NCBI GenBank assembly: GCA_025093555.1
Contig: JAIWNF010000030.1
Coordinates: forward strand, 186,001-250,000
Length of the DNA: 64,000 bases
Direction: 5' to 3'
Source of the DNA: Circinella umbellata
Lineage: Eukaryota; Mucoromycota; Mucoromycetes; Mucorales; Lichtheimiaceae
Shown: piece by piece, positions 12,342 to 23,826 of the stretch
How positions within the stretch are numbered: the stretch's first letter is position 1
Layout of the letters: each line of letters opens with the position of its first letter
Notes under the pieces: generated by a model
Told to the model about the DNA's origin: nothing
Database searches by the model: none
Seen by the model: only the letters and a program-made list of their open reading frames with translations
Program-made: the position numbers and the translations under genes

Positions 12342-13857
12342 CTATTGAAATGTGTTTGTATAAAGGATTTCAGATTGTCTAAAGCCATTAAATTGAGATG
12401 CGGCACAGATTGTATAGGCACCCATATTTTCCCATTTGATCCAATCACCGTCATCTAATACAGGTAATTTGGCTTCTTTGGCAAGACAGTCGATTGAATC
12501 ACATGTAGGTCCCCAAATACTACTTGTAAATGTTTCATCGTTATCTTGGTTCTTTCCATAATATTTCTTGCCACCTTGGGTTAACACGGTTGGATAAACC
12601 ACTTGGTGATCAAATAAGATACAATTGAATGATCCATACATGCCGTCATTCACATAGTCTAATATAAAAAAAATGGATCCAAATGTTATTATACATATAT
12701 ATATATTTCTACTTTTTCTATTTTAGTCACTTGAAAAATAGATAAATAAATAATACTTACACATATACTGAGTTTGGTCTTCAGCTTTGACAGTACGTCG
12801 ACCAATAACATGAGTACATGCAGTGAATGCAGAAGCAACATAATAACGACCCGGTTCGGCAATCACGCGTACATTCGAAGGAAACATGGTATCTACAGCA
12901 GGACCCAAAATAGCTGCTACTTTTTCAAATGTAATACCATCTTGTACATCGGCACCTGGGAAACCGCCTCCAACATCCAAGAGATCAAACTTGAAACCCA
13001 ATTTTTCACCTTGATCAAAGGCCCAACGTGCACGGACCACAGCATCAGCAAATGCATTTTCATCTAAACATCCACTACCCACGTGGAAACTAATACCAAT
13101 GACATTTAAATCTAAATCCTTGGCCGTTTGTAATAAAGAAGGAACTTCTTCCAAAGGAGCACCAAATTTAAGACCCAATTGACATAAGGATTTTGAGTCA
13201 TCAGTTAAAATACGTAAAACCAATTCGGCATTAGGATATAACATTTTGATCTTATGTAATTCTTCAGCATTATCAAAAGTCATTTTGGCCACATTATGTT
13301 GAGCTGCATAGCGAATAAAACTAGCTTGTTTACATGGATTGGCATAAATAATACGTTCTGGTTCAACTCCCAAGGATAACACTTGTTGAATTTCGGACTT
13401 GGATGCACAATCAAAGCCGATACCAATAGCTGCCAAAAGTCTAACGATCATTGGATCAGGATTTGATTTGATGGCTAAAAATATATATATTTTTTAAGAA
13501 AATTAGTAAATATATATATATATATATATATAATACAGAGAAAGAGAGAGTGTGTTTAAAAATACAAATTCATTGCTTACCAAAGAATGGTTCAATACGC
13601 GGTAAAAGAGATTTCCAACGTAAATGTTGTCGATAGACTTCACCAATATCGGCAACAAAAAACGCGTTTTCTTGATCTGATTCCCATTTTAACGTCGAAA
13701 CCGATTCAATTTTCTCTTCAATAACTTGTTGAATAGGTAAATTATGAATAACGGGTAATTCCGAAGGTAATTGTTGTTGTTGTTGTTGCTGTTTTAATAA
13801 AGGCATGTTGTTTACGCAAGGTGGGTCAACCAAGAGTGTTTGAAGCTCTGTATGCAT
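12342..13857 (-). CDS. SPE1: ornithine decarboxylase (EC 4.1.1.17)
   Basis: ODC decarboxylates ornithine to putrescine, the first step of polyamine synthesis; the enzyme is a PLP-dependent cytosolic homodimer. Minus-strand exons are 13857-13581, 13474-12761 and 12658-12342, giving 435 residues. The PLP-lysine motif is built across the first intron as FFAIKSNPDP. Other signatures are FDCASKSEI, HVGSGC, LDVGGGFPG, EPGRYYV (phosphate-binding Arg/Gly loop) and WGPTCDSID with the catalytic Cys contributed to the partner active site. The N-terminus has a Gln run typical of fungal variability. The leader upstream carries an AUG-less upstream ORF ending in Pro-Pro-Trp, so translation is probably polyamine-controlled. 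All catalytic residues that I can check are present. Confidence 0.95.
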
Positions 13858-14040
13858 GGTGGGTTTCGTTTTTTGTTTTAAAGAATAAAAAAAAAGGTGT
13901 CCTTGAATGAAGAAGTAGCCGGGGGGTGGGAGGAATACTTTGTTGTAAGAGAAAACAAAAAGAGATAGTAGGTTGTATATACGTGTATATATATATATAT
14001 GCTATATAAGAATGTAGATCGAATTAAAGAGAACTAGCTT

Positions 14041-14136
14041 TCAAAGTAGCAGCCAAGGAGGAAAGCCCCGCCGATTGAATAAGCTGAACACAAGTCTGTT
14101 TTCTGAGGTCGTGATGGGCGTAGCAACGGACTCAAT
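14041..14136 (-). promoter_or_regulatory. non-AUG upstream ORF in the ODC leader (PPW-ending, candidate polyamine sensor)
   Basis: Reading the minus strand, an open frame closes with TGA at 14043-14041 after codons for RRGFPPWLLL. It is open back to a TAG near 14221 and contains no in-frame ATG. An ATT codon at 14136-14134 would give 31 residues; ACG codons at 14121-14119 and 14112-14110 are other possible starts, and ACG has the better -3 base. No ATG lies between this stop and the ODC start at 13857 (184 bases). The block is markedly GC-richer than the A/T-run sequence around it, as expected under protein-level selection. Conserved AUU-started uORFs ending in a Pro-Pro-Trp stall peptide are known from leaders of ODC homologues, including antizyme inhibitor. 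The equivalence here is inferred from position, missing AUG and the PPW end. Confidence 0.72.
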
Positions 14137-14334
14137 TAAACAAGCCCGTCTCGAAAAAAAAAAGGAAGAAGGATAAAAAAAAAGACTTAAGAGTAGTGTA
14201 TGTGTAGTTGTGATTTCTAAACACTACCAAAAGGGATGAAAGGAAAAAATCAAAATTAAAAAAAAAAAAGAGAGAGAGAATTGAGTAAAGTGTCAATAAC
14301 TTTTTTTTTTGTTCTTTGGAAATAAAAAGACTTC

Positions 14335-14342
14335 TTTATATA
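14335..14342 (-). promoter_or_regulatory. TATA-like element of ODC
   Basis: TATATAAA on the minus strand, about 200 bases upstream of the leader uORF. If used, transcription would begin near 14300, giving a leader of about 450 bases that includes the uORF. Confidence 0.4.
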
Positions 14343-14759
14343 GACAGGGTCTAGGCCGAAAAAAAAAAAAAAAAGGAAAAGGGACAAGGGTAGCCTTGAC
14401 AACTTTTTATAAAGTGCGCGTAGAAACAACAGTAGCTGGGTAACGTTGTATAAAAAAAAAATTTTTTTTTCTCTTTTGAATATCTCACATGATCAACCAA
14501 TCAATATGTTTCACAGAAACGCGTATTCTTCGGTATTCGATTGCCCTGCAGGCCAAAAAGGTGAATAAATAAACAATTGATTTTTTTATGTTAAGACAAT
14601 AAAACAAAAGGGAAATCTCATGTTTATCAGATCATCTATAATACATGGAATTGATAAAGTTTTCGAGTAACTTTAAATCCTCGGATTTTATGAGTTTCGT
14701 GCAACAATAAAAAAAAAGAGCAAAAGGAAAAATGAGATGAGCGGTTTTTTTATTATAAA

Positions 14760-16198
14760 TTAATTTTTTCGACGTATAAGGTTGGAAGAAAGCTGTACTA
14801 GTGCGGATCGTGCGTCGGACGGTGGAAGCTGGTTGATAGCATCAATTGCAGATTGACAATGTGATTCTGCCAGTGCAAGGGTCTTTTTCAGTCCTCCACT
14901 TTGGTACACATATAATCTTGCCTATAAATATAACAATGAAACCATATTTATACATTATTAAATTTGATAGTTTTGTTTCCCATACACAGCTAACAACATT
15001 ATATATATTCCTGTTATTATTATAAAAAGAAAGTAATAATTACTTGATCATGATCATCTGGTTGATTAAAACGCCGTTCAATCAAGGGTAAAATTTCAGG
15101 TATGGATTCAGATGCAAACATAACAGGGGCACCAGCTCTAAATGATGAATTTCCACTAAACTCCAATACATCTTCGACCAACTACAATACAAAAGAATTG
15201 AATTGAATTCGTTACACATAAAAATAATAACAACATTTTTTATCAAGATCCGAAAACATCCATTTATTTATATGTAAGAAAAAAACAAAGCTAAAACCTA
15301 CTTGATATGCAAGTCCAAAATGCCGACCGAATTCATATGCTTGTTGGGTGTCCTCCATCGATGCATTACCCAAAACTGCGGATCCTTTACAACTTTGTGC
15401 AATTAAACTAACTGATTTCATATCCGTTTGATCCAAATAGTATTGAAGGGCACTATTATTATTATTGTTGTTGTCACCCGTTGTTTCCTTTTTGACCAAA
15501 TCCATGAATTCACCTTCCACCAAATGAGCAATACAAGTAGCCATGAGTTCCACACATTCTGCATTTCGTAAGTAAGCCAATGCCAAAGACGCACGCGCAA
15601 GTAAGAAATCCCCAGCCAAAATAGCCATCTTGTTTCCAGTATCACCACTTTCTTCCAAAACATCATCATGTAATAATGAAGCGACATGGATCATTTGTGT
15701 AATTTCTGCTAATCGTCGTTGTGTATCAATAATTTCTCCACCCGAGGTTGCTTGAGCAGTAAGTAAGACGAGCAAGGGTCGAACAGGTTGACCATCGTCA
15801 CACAAGAAATGCGTCATCATGGTATTTAAAAATGGATGTCCACTACCAAGTAATTTACTTAAATTTCCTTTCAATTCCCAAAGATCAGGTCCAACTAATT
15901 TTGCTGGGTCAAATATCAATCGTTTATCACCATCTCCATTTTTATCCACTACTAAACCTTGTGCTTCATTTAATGCTTGTTCATAAGTATCTGCTTGGCC
16001 AGTAAAAGGTGCTGTTAAAGGTTTACTTCCAAATGTATTTCGAAACGCGTCGATACCTTTTCCAAGAGGTCCATGAGTCAGTGCAGCAGCTGCTGCAGCT
16101 GCTGCAACACTCAGTGTAGGTGGTTTGGGTGCGAATCGTGGTTGACATGTATGAAAATGTCGGGATGCTTGACGAATGAATGGTCGTAGTAATGTCAT
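14760..16198 (-). CDS. polyprenyl diphosphate synthase homologue lacking catalytic motifs (Dlp1/PDSS2-like subunit)
   Basis: Trans-prenyltransferase fold related to COQ1, which makes the ubiquinone side chain in mitochondria. Minus-strand exons are 16198-15302, 15181-15044 and 14921-14760, giving 398 residues with an Arg/His/Ser-rich, acid-free N-terminus that looks like a mitochondrial presequence, followed by an Ala run. Family landmarks are kept: RRLAEITQMIHVASLLHDDV, GNKMAILAGDFLLARAS, LVEGEFMDL, ARLYVYQSGGL. Three functional sites are altered. The usual GK(R/K)-x-RP that binds isopentenyl diphosphate reads GQPVRP. The first DDxxD loop reads DDVLEESGDTGNK, without the Arg pair and about ten residues. 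The second motif reads EDVLEF, with the following loop shortened. Fission yeast Dlp1 and animal PDSS2 are known motif-less partners of the catalytic subunit, so a heteromer subunit is the best reading. Confidence 0.78.
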
Positions 16199-17643
16199 TT
16201 TTAAGGTTTCTTTTTTTTTTTTACTCTTTTCAGTATACTGGTTGTTTCCCGCCCGCTTTTTGTTGTTGTTTTGGGGTTTTTTCCTCCTCCCCCCTCTTTA
16301 AAAGTCCAAACAATTGGGATTATTATTATTTTTTGAGAACAACCAAAAAAAAAAAAAAAATTACATATCCCGATTGAGTGTTTAGATCTCAGCGGGCCGA
16401 TTCATTCCGGACAAACATTTTTTCTCCCCTCCCAATTTTTGAGTATTCAATTAGTTGGTAAAACAGAGTATCTTGGCAACAAACAATAAAATAAAATAAT
16501 AAATCCGTAAAAGTGTATATACTATTAATATAGGTTGCTATAAAGAAAAAAAGAATGACTTTTCTACTTGATTGCTGACAAAGTATTCTATCGAAGAAGG
16601 TTGTTTTGATTGCCCAGGATTTGTAAATAGGTAAAATAAACAAATTGAATGTATAGAAAAAACCCCCCTTAATTTTTAATTATATTAATAACTATATATA
16701 AATAAATACCGTTACAGTATCATACTTATTTATTTATTATATCAGATAAGAATACGATCCGGTTATTAGATTTTTATAAATTAAATATACGAGCGCATCA
16801 TGATTTTTCGTTAAACCGACACCCTTGATACATAAGGATTCTTTTGGTTTAACAAAATATCGGTTTAACTTTTGAGACTTGGGGGTGGTAGCAATAGAAC
16901 ATGTTGTCAATAATATTACATCTAATTACATGAAACTGTAGATGATAAAATATAAAAATAAGTTATAGCCTTTGTCCGAAACATGATCTCCACAGCTGTC
17001 AGAAAAATAATTACGAAGGATGATAATTCTCTTAATTGAATGACATTATCACAAAAGTAAATAATACTCCCGCAAGAGCAAGTTTTGTCTGTTATTACTT
17101 GGTAAACATAATGCACTGAAGCTGCTATACCGATAAATCTTGTATTCAGCCTATTTCTTAACAATTTGACAGCTGTGCACGTTATTTATATCCAACAAAA
17201 AAAAAACAGAACCAAAAATCTTTATTGTATCAGTTATTTCTTCTACGTTATATCTTTTAAAATATTTCATGTATAATGGATATTCATTAACATTAAAAAA
17301 GCGATTTGAAGTAGAAAAAGAATTAACATAAAGGTAAAATCGTTTATAACTTTTTTTTCTAACAAATAGACTGCTTACATTGAGTTACTATATCTTTCTG
17401 TATCTTTGTTTAACTCATGTATGACATTTTCATTATATACCATAAACAGGTATTTGATATGGATAACTATAAAAGAAAAAAAAGGGGTTCACGTGTCCAT
17501 AGAAATAAAAAATAGGTTACCAAATCAGGGTACTTCACCAGTTTTTGAAATCATTATGCATGGTTCTCATTTTTAAGCTTTTAATCTCCCTTTTTCCCAG
17601 GTCCCTCTCCCCCTCTTTGAAACCAAAAAAAAACACGCAAAAA
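16199..17643. other. divergent intergenic region
   Basis: Shared upstream region of the minus-strand prenyl synthase homologue and the plus-strand CK2 beta gene. No gene is seen. It includes pyrimidine-rich leader sequence at 16210-16310, an A-run near 16347, and the inverted repeat at 16810-16869. Confidence 0.45.
16810..16869. repeat. 10-bp inverted repeat (gttaaaccga / tcggtttaac)
   Basis: gttaaaccga at 16810-16819 is perfectly matched by tcggtttaac at 16860-16869. A further ggtttaac lies between the arms at about 16846-16853. It could be a dyad binding site or a small hairpin; no known site was recognised. Confidence 0.5.
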
Positions 17644-18586
17644 ATGGAAGAAGACGATTCACTTAGTACATCAAGTAGTCAACCACAATCAGTAAAGTTT
17701 GAGTCCAATTATTTTTTTTCTCTCTCTCTCTCTTTAAATAAAACGCGTTTTCTTTAACCCATTTGAAAATTAAATAAATAAATTATTCATTAGTGGGTCA
17801 AATGGTTTTGTTCATTGGATGGACATGAATATTATTGTCAAGTGGAAGAAGATTTTATTGAAGATCGATTTAACTTGACAGGTTTAATACAGCAAATACC
17901 ATTATATAAAGAAGCATTGGAATTAATTGTTGACATTGAAAGAGAAGAAGATGAAATGAGTTCGACAATACCTGATGTGAGCATAGTACAACCTCATGCT
18001 GAGTTACTTTATGGATTAATTCATCAACGTTATATTAACACCAAGGCTGGATTATATCAAATGGTGCGCATTATAAAATCTTTTTATTTATGGTGTTATA
18101 TGTGTTTTATGTGACAATTCCCGCCCCTCCTTTCCTTACATTATAAAACAAAGTAGTTGGATAAATATAATTTAGGTCATTTTGGAACATGTCCACGCTA
18201 TTATTGTGAAAAAATGGGGTTATTACCTGTAGGACAACATGATCAACCGGGTCAAAGTCCTGTTCGATTATATTGTCCAAATTGTAAAGATATTTATACA
18301 TCTAATATTAATAAATATTCTAATGTAGATGGTAAGAAAGAAAACAACAACAACTTAATAAATACGTTAATAGTTATTTTATATACTAAAAAAGAACAAT
18401 TTAGGTGCTCATTTTGGAACAACTTTCCCACATTTATTTGTTAAAACATTTACAGATGAAATCAAATTAAAACCATCTAAAACATATGTGGGTAAACTAT
18501 TTGGTTTTCGTATTAATGAACAATCTGTTACGGGTCCTAGGATGCAATGGCTTCGTATGATACCTCCTAATTCATCTTCTTCATAA
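17644..18586 (+). CDS. casein kinase 2 regulatory (beta) subunit
   Basis: CK2 beta dimerises through a zinc finger and assembles the CK2 holoenzyme with two catalytic subunits. Exons are 17644-17691, 17794-18063, 18157-18331 and 18405-18586, giving 224 residues. Landmarks in order: an acidic Ser-rich start (MEEDDSLSTSSS), WVKWFCSLDGHEYYCQVEED, EDRFNLTGL, AELLYGLIHQRYI, the zinc finger with CPRYYC and CPNC (four cysteines near residues 120 and 150), and GAHFGTTFPHLF. The tail after the core is short. Exon 2 ends at a non-consensus donor, gtgcgc, but the frame and family alignment demand it. CKB1 and CKB2 types cannot be assigned. Confidence 0.93.
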
Positions 18587-20715
18587 TAATTTAAATATAT
18601 CTTGTTGTTTTAATAAATACAATATAAGATTTACGTAACAATATTTGTTTTCATGTGAAACTGGATTCGATTTCTCCTGAATCTATACTCGTTTTCACCC
18701 AATATTAGGTTCATTTTTACCGAAAGTGGAATTCAAAATAGTTCCTTCCTTTCAAATAATTAATAACAATTAACCCACTCTCTTTCAATTTATTGAATAA
18801 ACTATTTTCTCAACGATTTGATCGGTAATAAAAACCGCCCTTTTATTAATTATTCTTTTTGGTTGATATAACTTTTCTTATGCCTTCAGTCTTTGCTCCG
18901 AACTTATATTTTTCTAATTACAATCCGAATGAGACGTAACATATGTTTATCAAATCGCTTCTTCTGGTACTTTGAAGCTGTTCATGTGAATGGTGGTCAG
19001 CATCTCTTGGGATTGACCAAGTGCTCAAAAGCAAAAAAAAAAAAAAAAACCATCATAAGCGAAAAAACCACCTATCATTTATGTAAATCTTTAATCTTCA
19101 CAAGTGAATTTCTTGGACCTCATAAGCGAAAAATATCGCCATCACACACACAAAAAAAATTGAAGGCTGTGTCCGAGGAATGAATGAAAAATCCTGTATA
19201 AAACCACTGTTTCCTTACATACGCGTATGAGCTTGTCTCAAACAAATGTGCCAAACCTAGCCCTGTGTTTAACAGGAGACATTAAATAAAATAACAAATT
19301 TTCACCGTAACATTCTAAGCAAAAAAAAAATATATTACTCTACATATTGATAATAAAGGTATACGGGTGCATCACTTCCTCCTCTGTGCACTTTTGTTCC
19401 CTAAGTCATGTTTGATAATTATGATTTTTTAATTGCGCTGACTGTCTATTGTGTGTACGTTAAATAATGTAAATTTGAACAGGTTTTTTTTTAATATGAT
19501 AGTTTCATCATTACGCTGTATGATATGACAGTTACTATTTACAGTAATATTTTAGCTAAAAACAGGTTTTTCATTTACAATAAAATTTAGCTGACAGGTT
19601 AGTAATAACGAAACCTATAGAGTACATACAACTTATGACAGTCTGATATGCTATTTCATCATTTATATATTATGGAATCAAGCTATTAATAAAAATTCTG
19701 CTGCTATCGTTATTTGATGAAGATAATCGACAAGTACAACATTTTTAATACCTGGTATTTGTTATCAAAATTACTTGTTTCCATGAAAATAATGATCTTT
19801 TCAAGATACACCCGACACATTTATTTTTATTCACAATAAAACAAATCTACCGGAGTTATTTGTATTATGTAGTAGTACAGAACCCTCTCAATCCTGGGTT
19901 ATGGTTTACGTTGTCATCCCCCACGGATGTTCATCTCCACAATAAAATAAAATTAAAACATCATATACGTACAAATACATGTTTATATATTACTACTGGC
20001 GTGGGAAATCGAAATATAATATTAATTAGATTGAGTAGCTAAAGGAAACGAGTCTTATATTTAATAACAATGGATCATTAAAAAGCTTTTACCAGGGTGA
20101 AAAAAAAAACTATCTATTACAAGGGTGTTACAATACTTGAATTTATCTTTTCAGTCTTGTCCAAATTTATATATATACGGCAACAAGACTCCTACACGTT
20201 GAAGTGTAACAATAGTGTGAAAAACGCGATGCTGTTGTACAACACGGTGGAGGGCGTACAGAAAAACAAAAAATGTTTGAGGATTAGTTCTTTTCTATCT
20301 GAAATCAATAAAACGATAAACGTGAAGTTTTATTATTGAATCTTGAAAACAGTAGAAATAACAAGTACACTGTTTACAAATTTTAAATACCTTCTTAAGA
20401 GAAAAGTTAAACGAATCAATGAAATAACAGTAATAAGAACGGATTTAATAATAAGACTAGAATATATGAACCAGGGCCAAGGTTTCTAAAATGGATGGAT
20501 TGTTTATACGTTTCAAGAATTTTTTTTTACTAATCTTATTGATGGGGAAATTGATGAGCGCGGGGACCAAAGAAGATAAAGGACAAGAATATAACAATAA
20601 TTTTTCTTTTTCTCTTGCTTTCTTTTTCACTTCCTTTTTCTTTTTTTTTTTCTTCTTCGCGGCTGCTTTTGTCATTTCTTTTTGATAATAATATCTTTGT
20701 TACTCTCTATCATCT
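18587..20715. other. long intergenic region
   Basis: No supported gene. Contains A-runs near 19035-19050, imperfect repeats with acaggttttt and tttagct around 19480-19605, and pyrimidine-rich sequence (20600-20680) just before the MATE gene. An open frame across 20491-20685 is largely poly-Phe from the T-run and is not credible. Confidence 0.45.
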
Positions 20716-23017
20716 ATGCAAAAAAATTGGACCCAAATAATTGAATTATGGAAACGCAGGATTTTTGAGCGAAACAATGACGAATTGACACAGTTAATAC
20801 CAAAAAATCGACGAGCTAATAAAAGCCAATTATCATTTTTCAACAAAAGACCAGAAAATACGATTGATACAATCCAACATGATAGTGGGGTGGATTTGAC
20901 GCTATTTGTAAAACAGGGTTATTGGCTGCAAGACGCGAAACAAGAAATAAAATCTATTTTGGATTATACTTGGCCTCTTCTGATCACTTTTGTTGTTGGA
21001 AAGGGAATGGGACTCATGGATGTTTGGTTTCTTGGCCAACTTGGTGCTGAAGGTATATATTCACAGCGGTTTTTTCCCCTAAACGATAAAATAAACATTT
21101 CGTATTTTTTTTTTATTTAGTAATGGCAGTTGTAAGTCTTGGTAACCTTTGGTCGACGGTCGCAGGTATAGCTTTTGGAAATGGATTATTGACAGGTACG
21201 TATACAGTATATTTTTAATTAACAACAATAATGTGACCTAAAAAGACTGTATTAATTGAATTGATTATGCTTTTTTAATTTGATGCTGAGTGAGACTAAT
21301 TAATACATAAATAACCAAATTTAGCCATTGATACTTTGGTGGCTCAAGCATTTACGGGAGCAAACGATCCGAAAACTTTAGGGATAATTTTACAACGCGG
21401 AATCTTTATTATGGGAGTTTTAGCAATTCCGATTGGAGTTCTTTGGTATATGATGTTTTTTTTTCTCATCTGTTTATGCTTGTGCGTTCTCAAATATCTT
21501 TCTAAAATAATAATGATGAACAATATATATATCAGGGTGTATACCGAGCCAATTCTTATTCGTGCCATGGGACAAGACCAATATTTTGCACACCTTACAC
21601 AGTCATATATTTTTATCATCATGCCTGTTCTTTATCCAGTATTTATATCAACAGCTATCCGTAAATTTTTACAAAGCCTTGGTAAATAATGTGTGGAGAA
21701 TGGTCTTGAGGCAGAATGATAATAATATAGATTTACATTCAACTTATATAAAAGTATAAATTTCATACAGGTCATATGCGAATCACCATGATGATGGTTT
21801 TGGTCATTTTTCCTATCAATTGTTTATCCAATGTATTATTCCTTCGTGTTCTTGATCTAGGATACATTGGTGCTGCTTTTCATTTTGTATTTTTCCACGG
21901 AAGTATTTTACTCGTATATATAATATTCTTATCTTTTGGTACTGCTTTTTGGAGTGCTTATTGGCCTGGATGGACGACACAGGCGTTCAACAATTGGGAA
22001 CCATTTCTAAAGTTAGGTATGTGGTATTAACCTTCTTCATTTATACATTTTTGCAATGAATAATTTTTTTTTCTGAAACATAGTTAATTCATTTAGGTAT
22101 ACCTGGTATGCTGAGTGTAGCAACTGAATGGGCTTTTGAAGTATGTGCGCTTTTAACTGGTAAGACTTTTTCAATAATAATGATTTCTATTGTAACAGTG
22201 CCTGGATAAAGTCACTTATTTCGGTAATGAAAATAACCATAGGTGCTTTGGGAAAAACAAACTTGGCTGGCCAATCAATAATTCTCTCAATAAACTCATT
22301 ACTTTTAATGGTCCCATCGTAAGTTGATTACATTTATGATTGTGAGATAAAGACGCGTGTATATTCATATATCATTTATCTCTGGGAATATTAGCGCATT
22401 ATCCAATGCTGTAGCTGTACGAATAGGTCATCATGCTGGAGCAAACAGACCTGCTAAAATTCAAACGTGTTTCACACTGGCAAGCTTAATGGGTATCATT
22501 GCCGTTACATTTAACGCTTCAGTTATGTATTTTCTACGACACCAAATTGCATCCTATTTTTCCTCTGATAAGGACGTTGTTCGAGCAGCAGAAGAGCTAA
22601 TGCCAATAGCCATCTTGTGTCATATTTTTACGGTACGTATATGTCTATATATAAAAATGTGCTCTTTATAATATAAATAAACTAAGGCTGAATAAAAATA
22701 TACAGGGATTGAGTGCTGTTTTTTCCTCAACGTTGAATGCATTAGGTAAACAACCCATAGTAGCCGCTTTTAATTTATCATCATATTATATGGTTGGCCT
22801 ACCCTTTGGGTTATGGATGACATACAGCTACGACTGGGGTTTAATTGGTATTTGGTCAAGTGTAGCCATGGCAGGTTTTATAAAATGTATCGGTGAAGGC
22901 ATTATTTTACTTTTTATAATTGATTGGGAATCAGAATGTCGACAAAGTAGCCGACGAATTGGTGCTCAAGAAATTTTTCCAAGTATACCCTCTACCACCC
23001 CCAGCAATAGCAAATAA
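20716..23017 (+). CDS. MATE-family multidrug/toxin extrusion transporter
   Basis: Integral membrane antiporter expected to export cationic compounds or metabolites using H+ or Na+. Nine exons: 20716-21052, 21121-21195, 21325-21445, 21536-21681, 21771-22016, 22097-22159, 22243-22318, 22395-22632 and 22706-23017; 537 residues, typical for eukaryotic MATE proteins. A polar N-terminus of ~80 residues precedes twelve predicted hydrophobic segments. Family landmarks are the first helix (WPLLITFVVGKGMGLMDV with FLGQLGAE), the AIDTLVAQAFTGA segment equivalent to the conserved D-T-L-x-x-Q-A-F/Y-G-A motif, SNAVAVRIGHHAGAN in the second half, and GLPFGLWM near the end. The tail is hydrophilic. Substrate and membrane (plasma or vacuolar) cannot be told from sequence. 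Confidence 0.92.
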
Positions 23018-23826
23018 TAATAATAATAATGCTATATACACTGTTAAGATACCCATTTTCTCCTCGACCTGTTAATTAGTTAATATTATATGTAAAAAAA
23101 AAAAAAAAAAGAGTCAACAAAATCATCGTTTTATTTTACATGTAGAAAAAAAAACATGATCAAAAGTCGTCTCTTTTCCTTATCAAATTATTCATCATTC
23201 ATCTTCAGTACCAAAATAACGGGTCTATATCGTTTTATCATTTTATAATTAGATTCATCCTTTCCTAATTTATACATTTAGCAGTGAGTGTACTTACCAC
23301 CAAAATTGCCGTTACCCGGTTCAATATATGGATGTAACAATTTTGACGCGTGGAAATGCTTTAGCAATTACGTTCAAACCTACTGGAGCAGCAAGATAGA
23401 CGGTAAAAATGATGTTTTACTGAAAGAAAAGACAGAGAATCAGAAGAAAATATTGAGCTTACGTACATCAATAAAATAAATATATAGAAAATTAAAAACA
23501 CTTTTGTTTGTTTGTTTGTATGTATGTAGATAGATAAATAGATAATTTATATAATATAATATAATATATTTACAAGGTTTTTATCAGCAATAATAATAAT
23601 AATAATTACTATTATAGTTATAATGACAAGTGTTTTTCTTTGTGTGTAATGTGAGTGAGAGAGAAAAGAAGGGAAGTTATAAAAGGGATATTATTATTAT
23701 TTTTTCAGTTTGTAAAAAAGGACTTGTTATACATAAAAGAGTTGTATGGGGTAAAAAGTTTCGAATTACAACCTTACTAAATGATTTTGGTGGAAATTAA
23801 AATAATTGAAAAGAAAGAGAGGGAGG
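23018..23826. other. convergent intergenic region with a gene fossil
   Basis: Space between the MATE stop and the stop of the kinase gene. Contains a long A-run at 23094-23109, gttt/gtat/gata tetranucleotide repeats (23503-23540), ataat triplet arrays (23588-23620), and the degraded uracil phosphoribosyltransferase fragment at 23278-23419. Confidence 0.5.
23278..23419 (-). pseudogene. fossil last exon of a uracil phosphoribosyltransferase-like gene
   Basis: On the minus strand a good acceptor (tttctttcag) precedes an open stretch reading IIFTVYLAAPVGLN, then IAKAFPRVKIVTSIY. This matches the end of the UPRT domain, as in FUR1 or the UPRT half of uridine kinases, where a call such as 'I-I-F-x-x-L-I-A-A-P-x-G' leads to 'F-P-x-V-x-I-V-T'. 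The frame then hits TGA. In a shifted frame it continues EPGNGNFGGKY, recalling the family's PGLGDFGDRYFGT end with about ten residues missing. No upstream exons are visible, so this is a decayed and isolated fragment. Similarity is judged from memory. Confidence 0.55.

Larger units (their letters stand above)
13858..14759. other. ODC 5' flank and space to the downstream end of the next gene
   Basis: Holds the ODC leader (with the uORF described separately), a TATA run near 13990-14010 and many A-runs. Beyond about 14350 nothing gene-like is seen except AT-rich sequence up to the stop of the neighbouring minus-strand gene. Confidence 0.45.

Noticed and set aside
20491..20685. Hydrophobic open frame before the MATE gene
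   Set aside because: The hydrophobic residues come from T-runs; most likely leader sequence of the MATE transcript.
23288..23479. Plus-strand open frame of 63 codons
   Set aside because: It overlies the minus-strand UPRT fossil, which explains the non-random sequence better.
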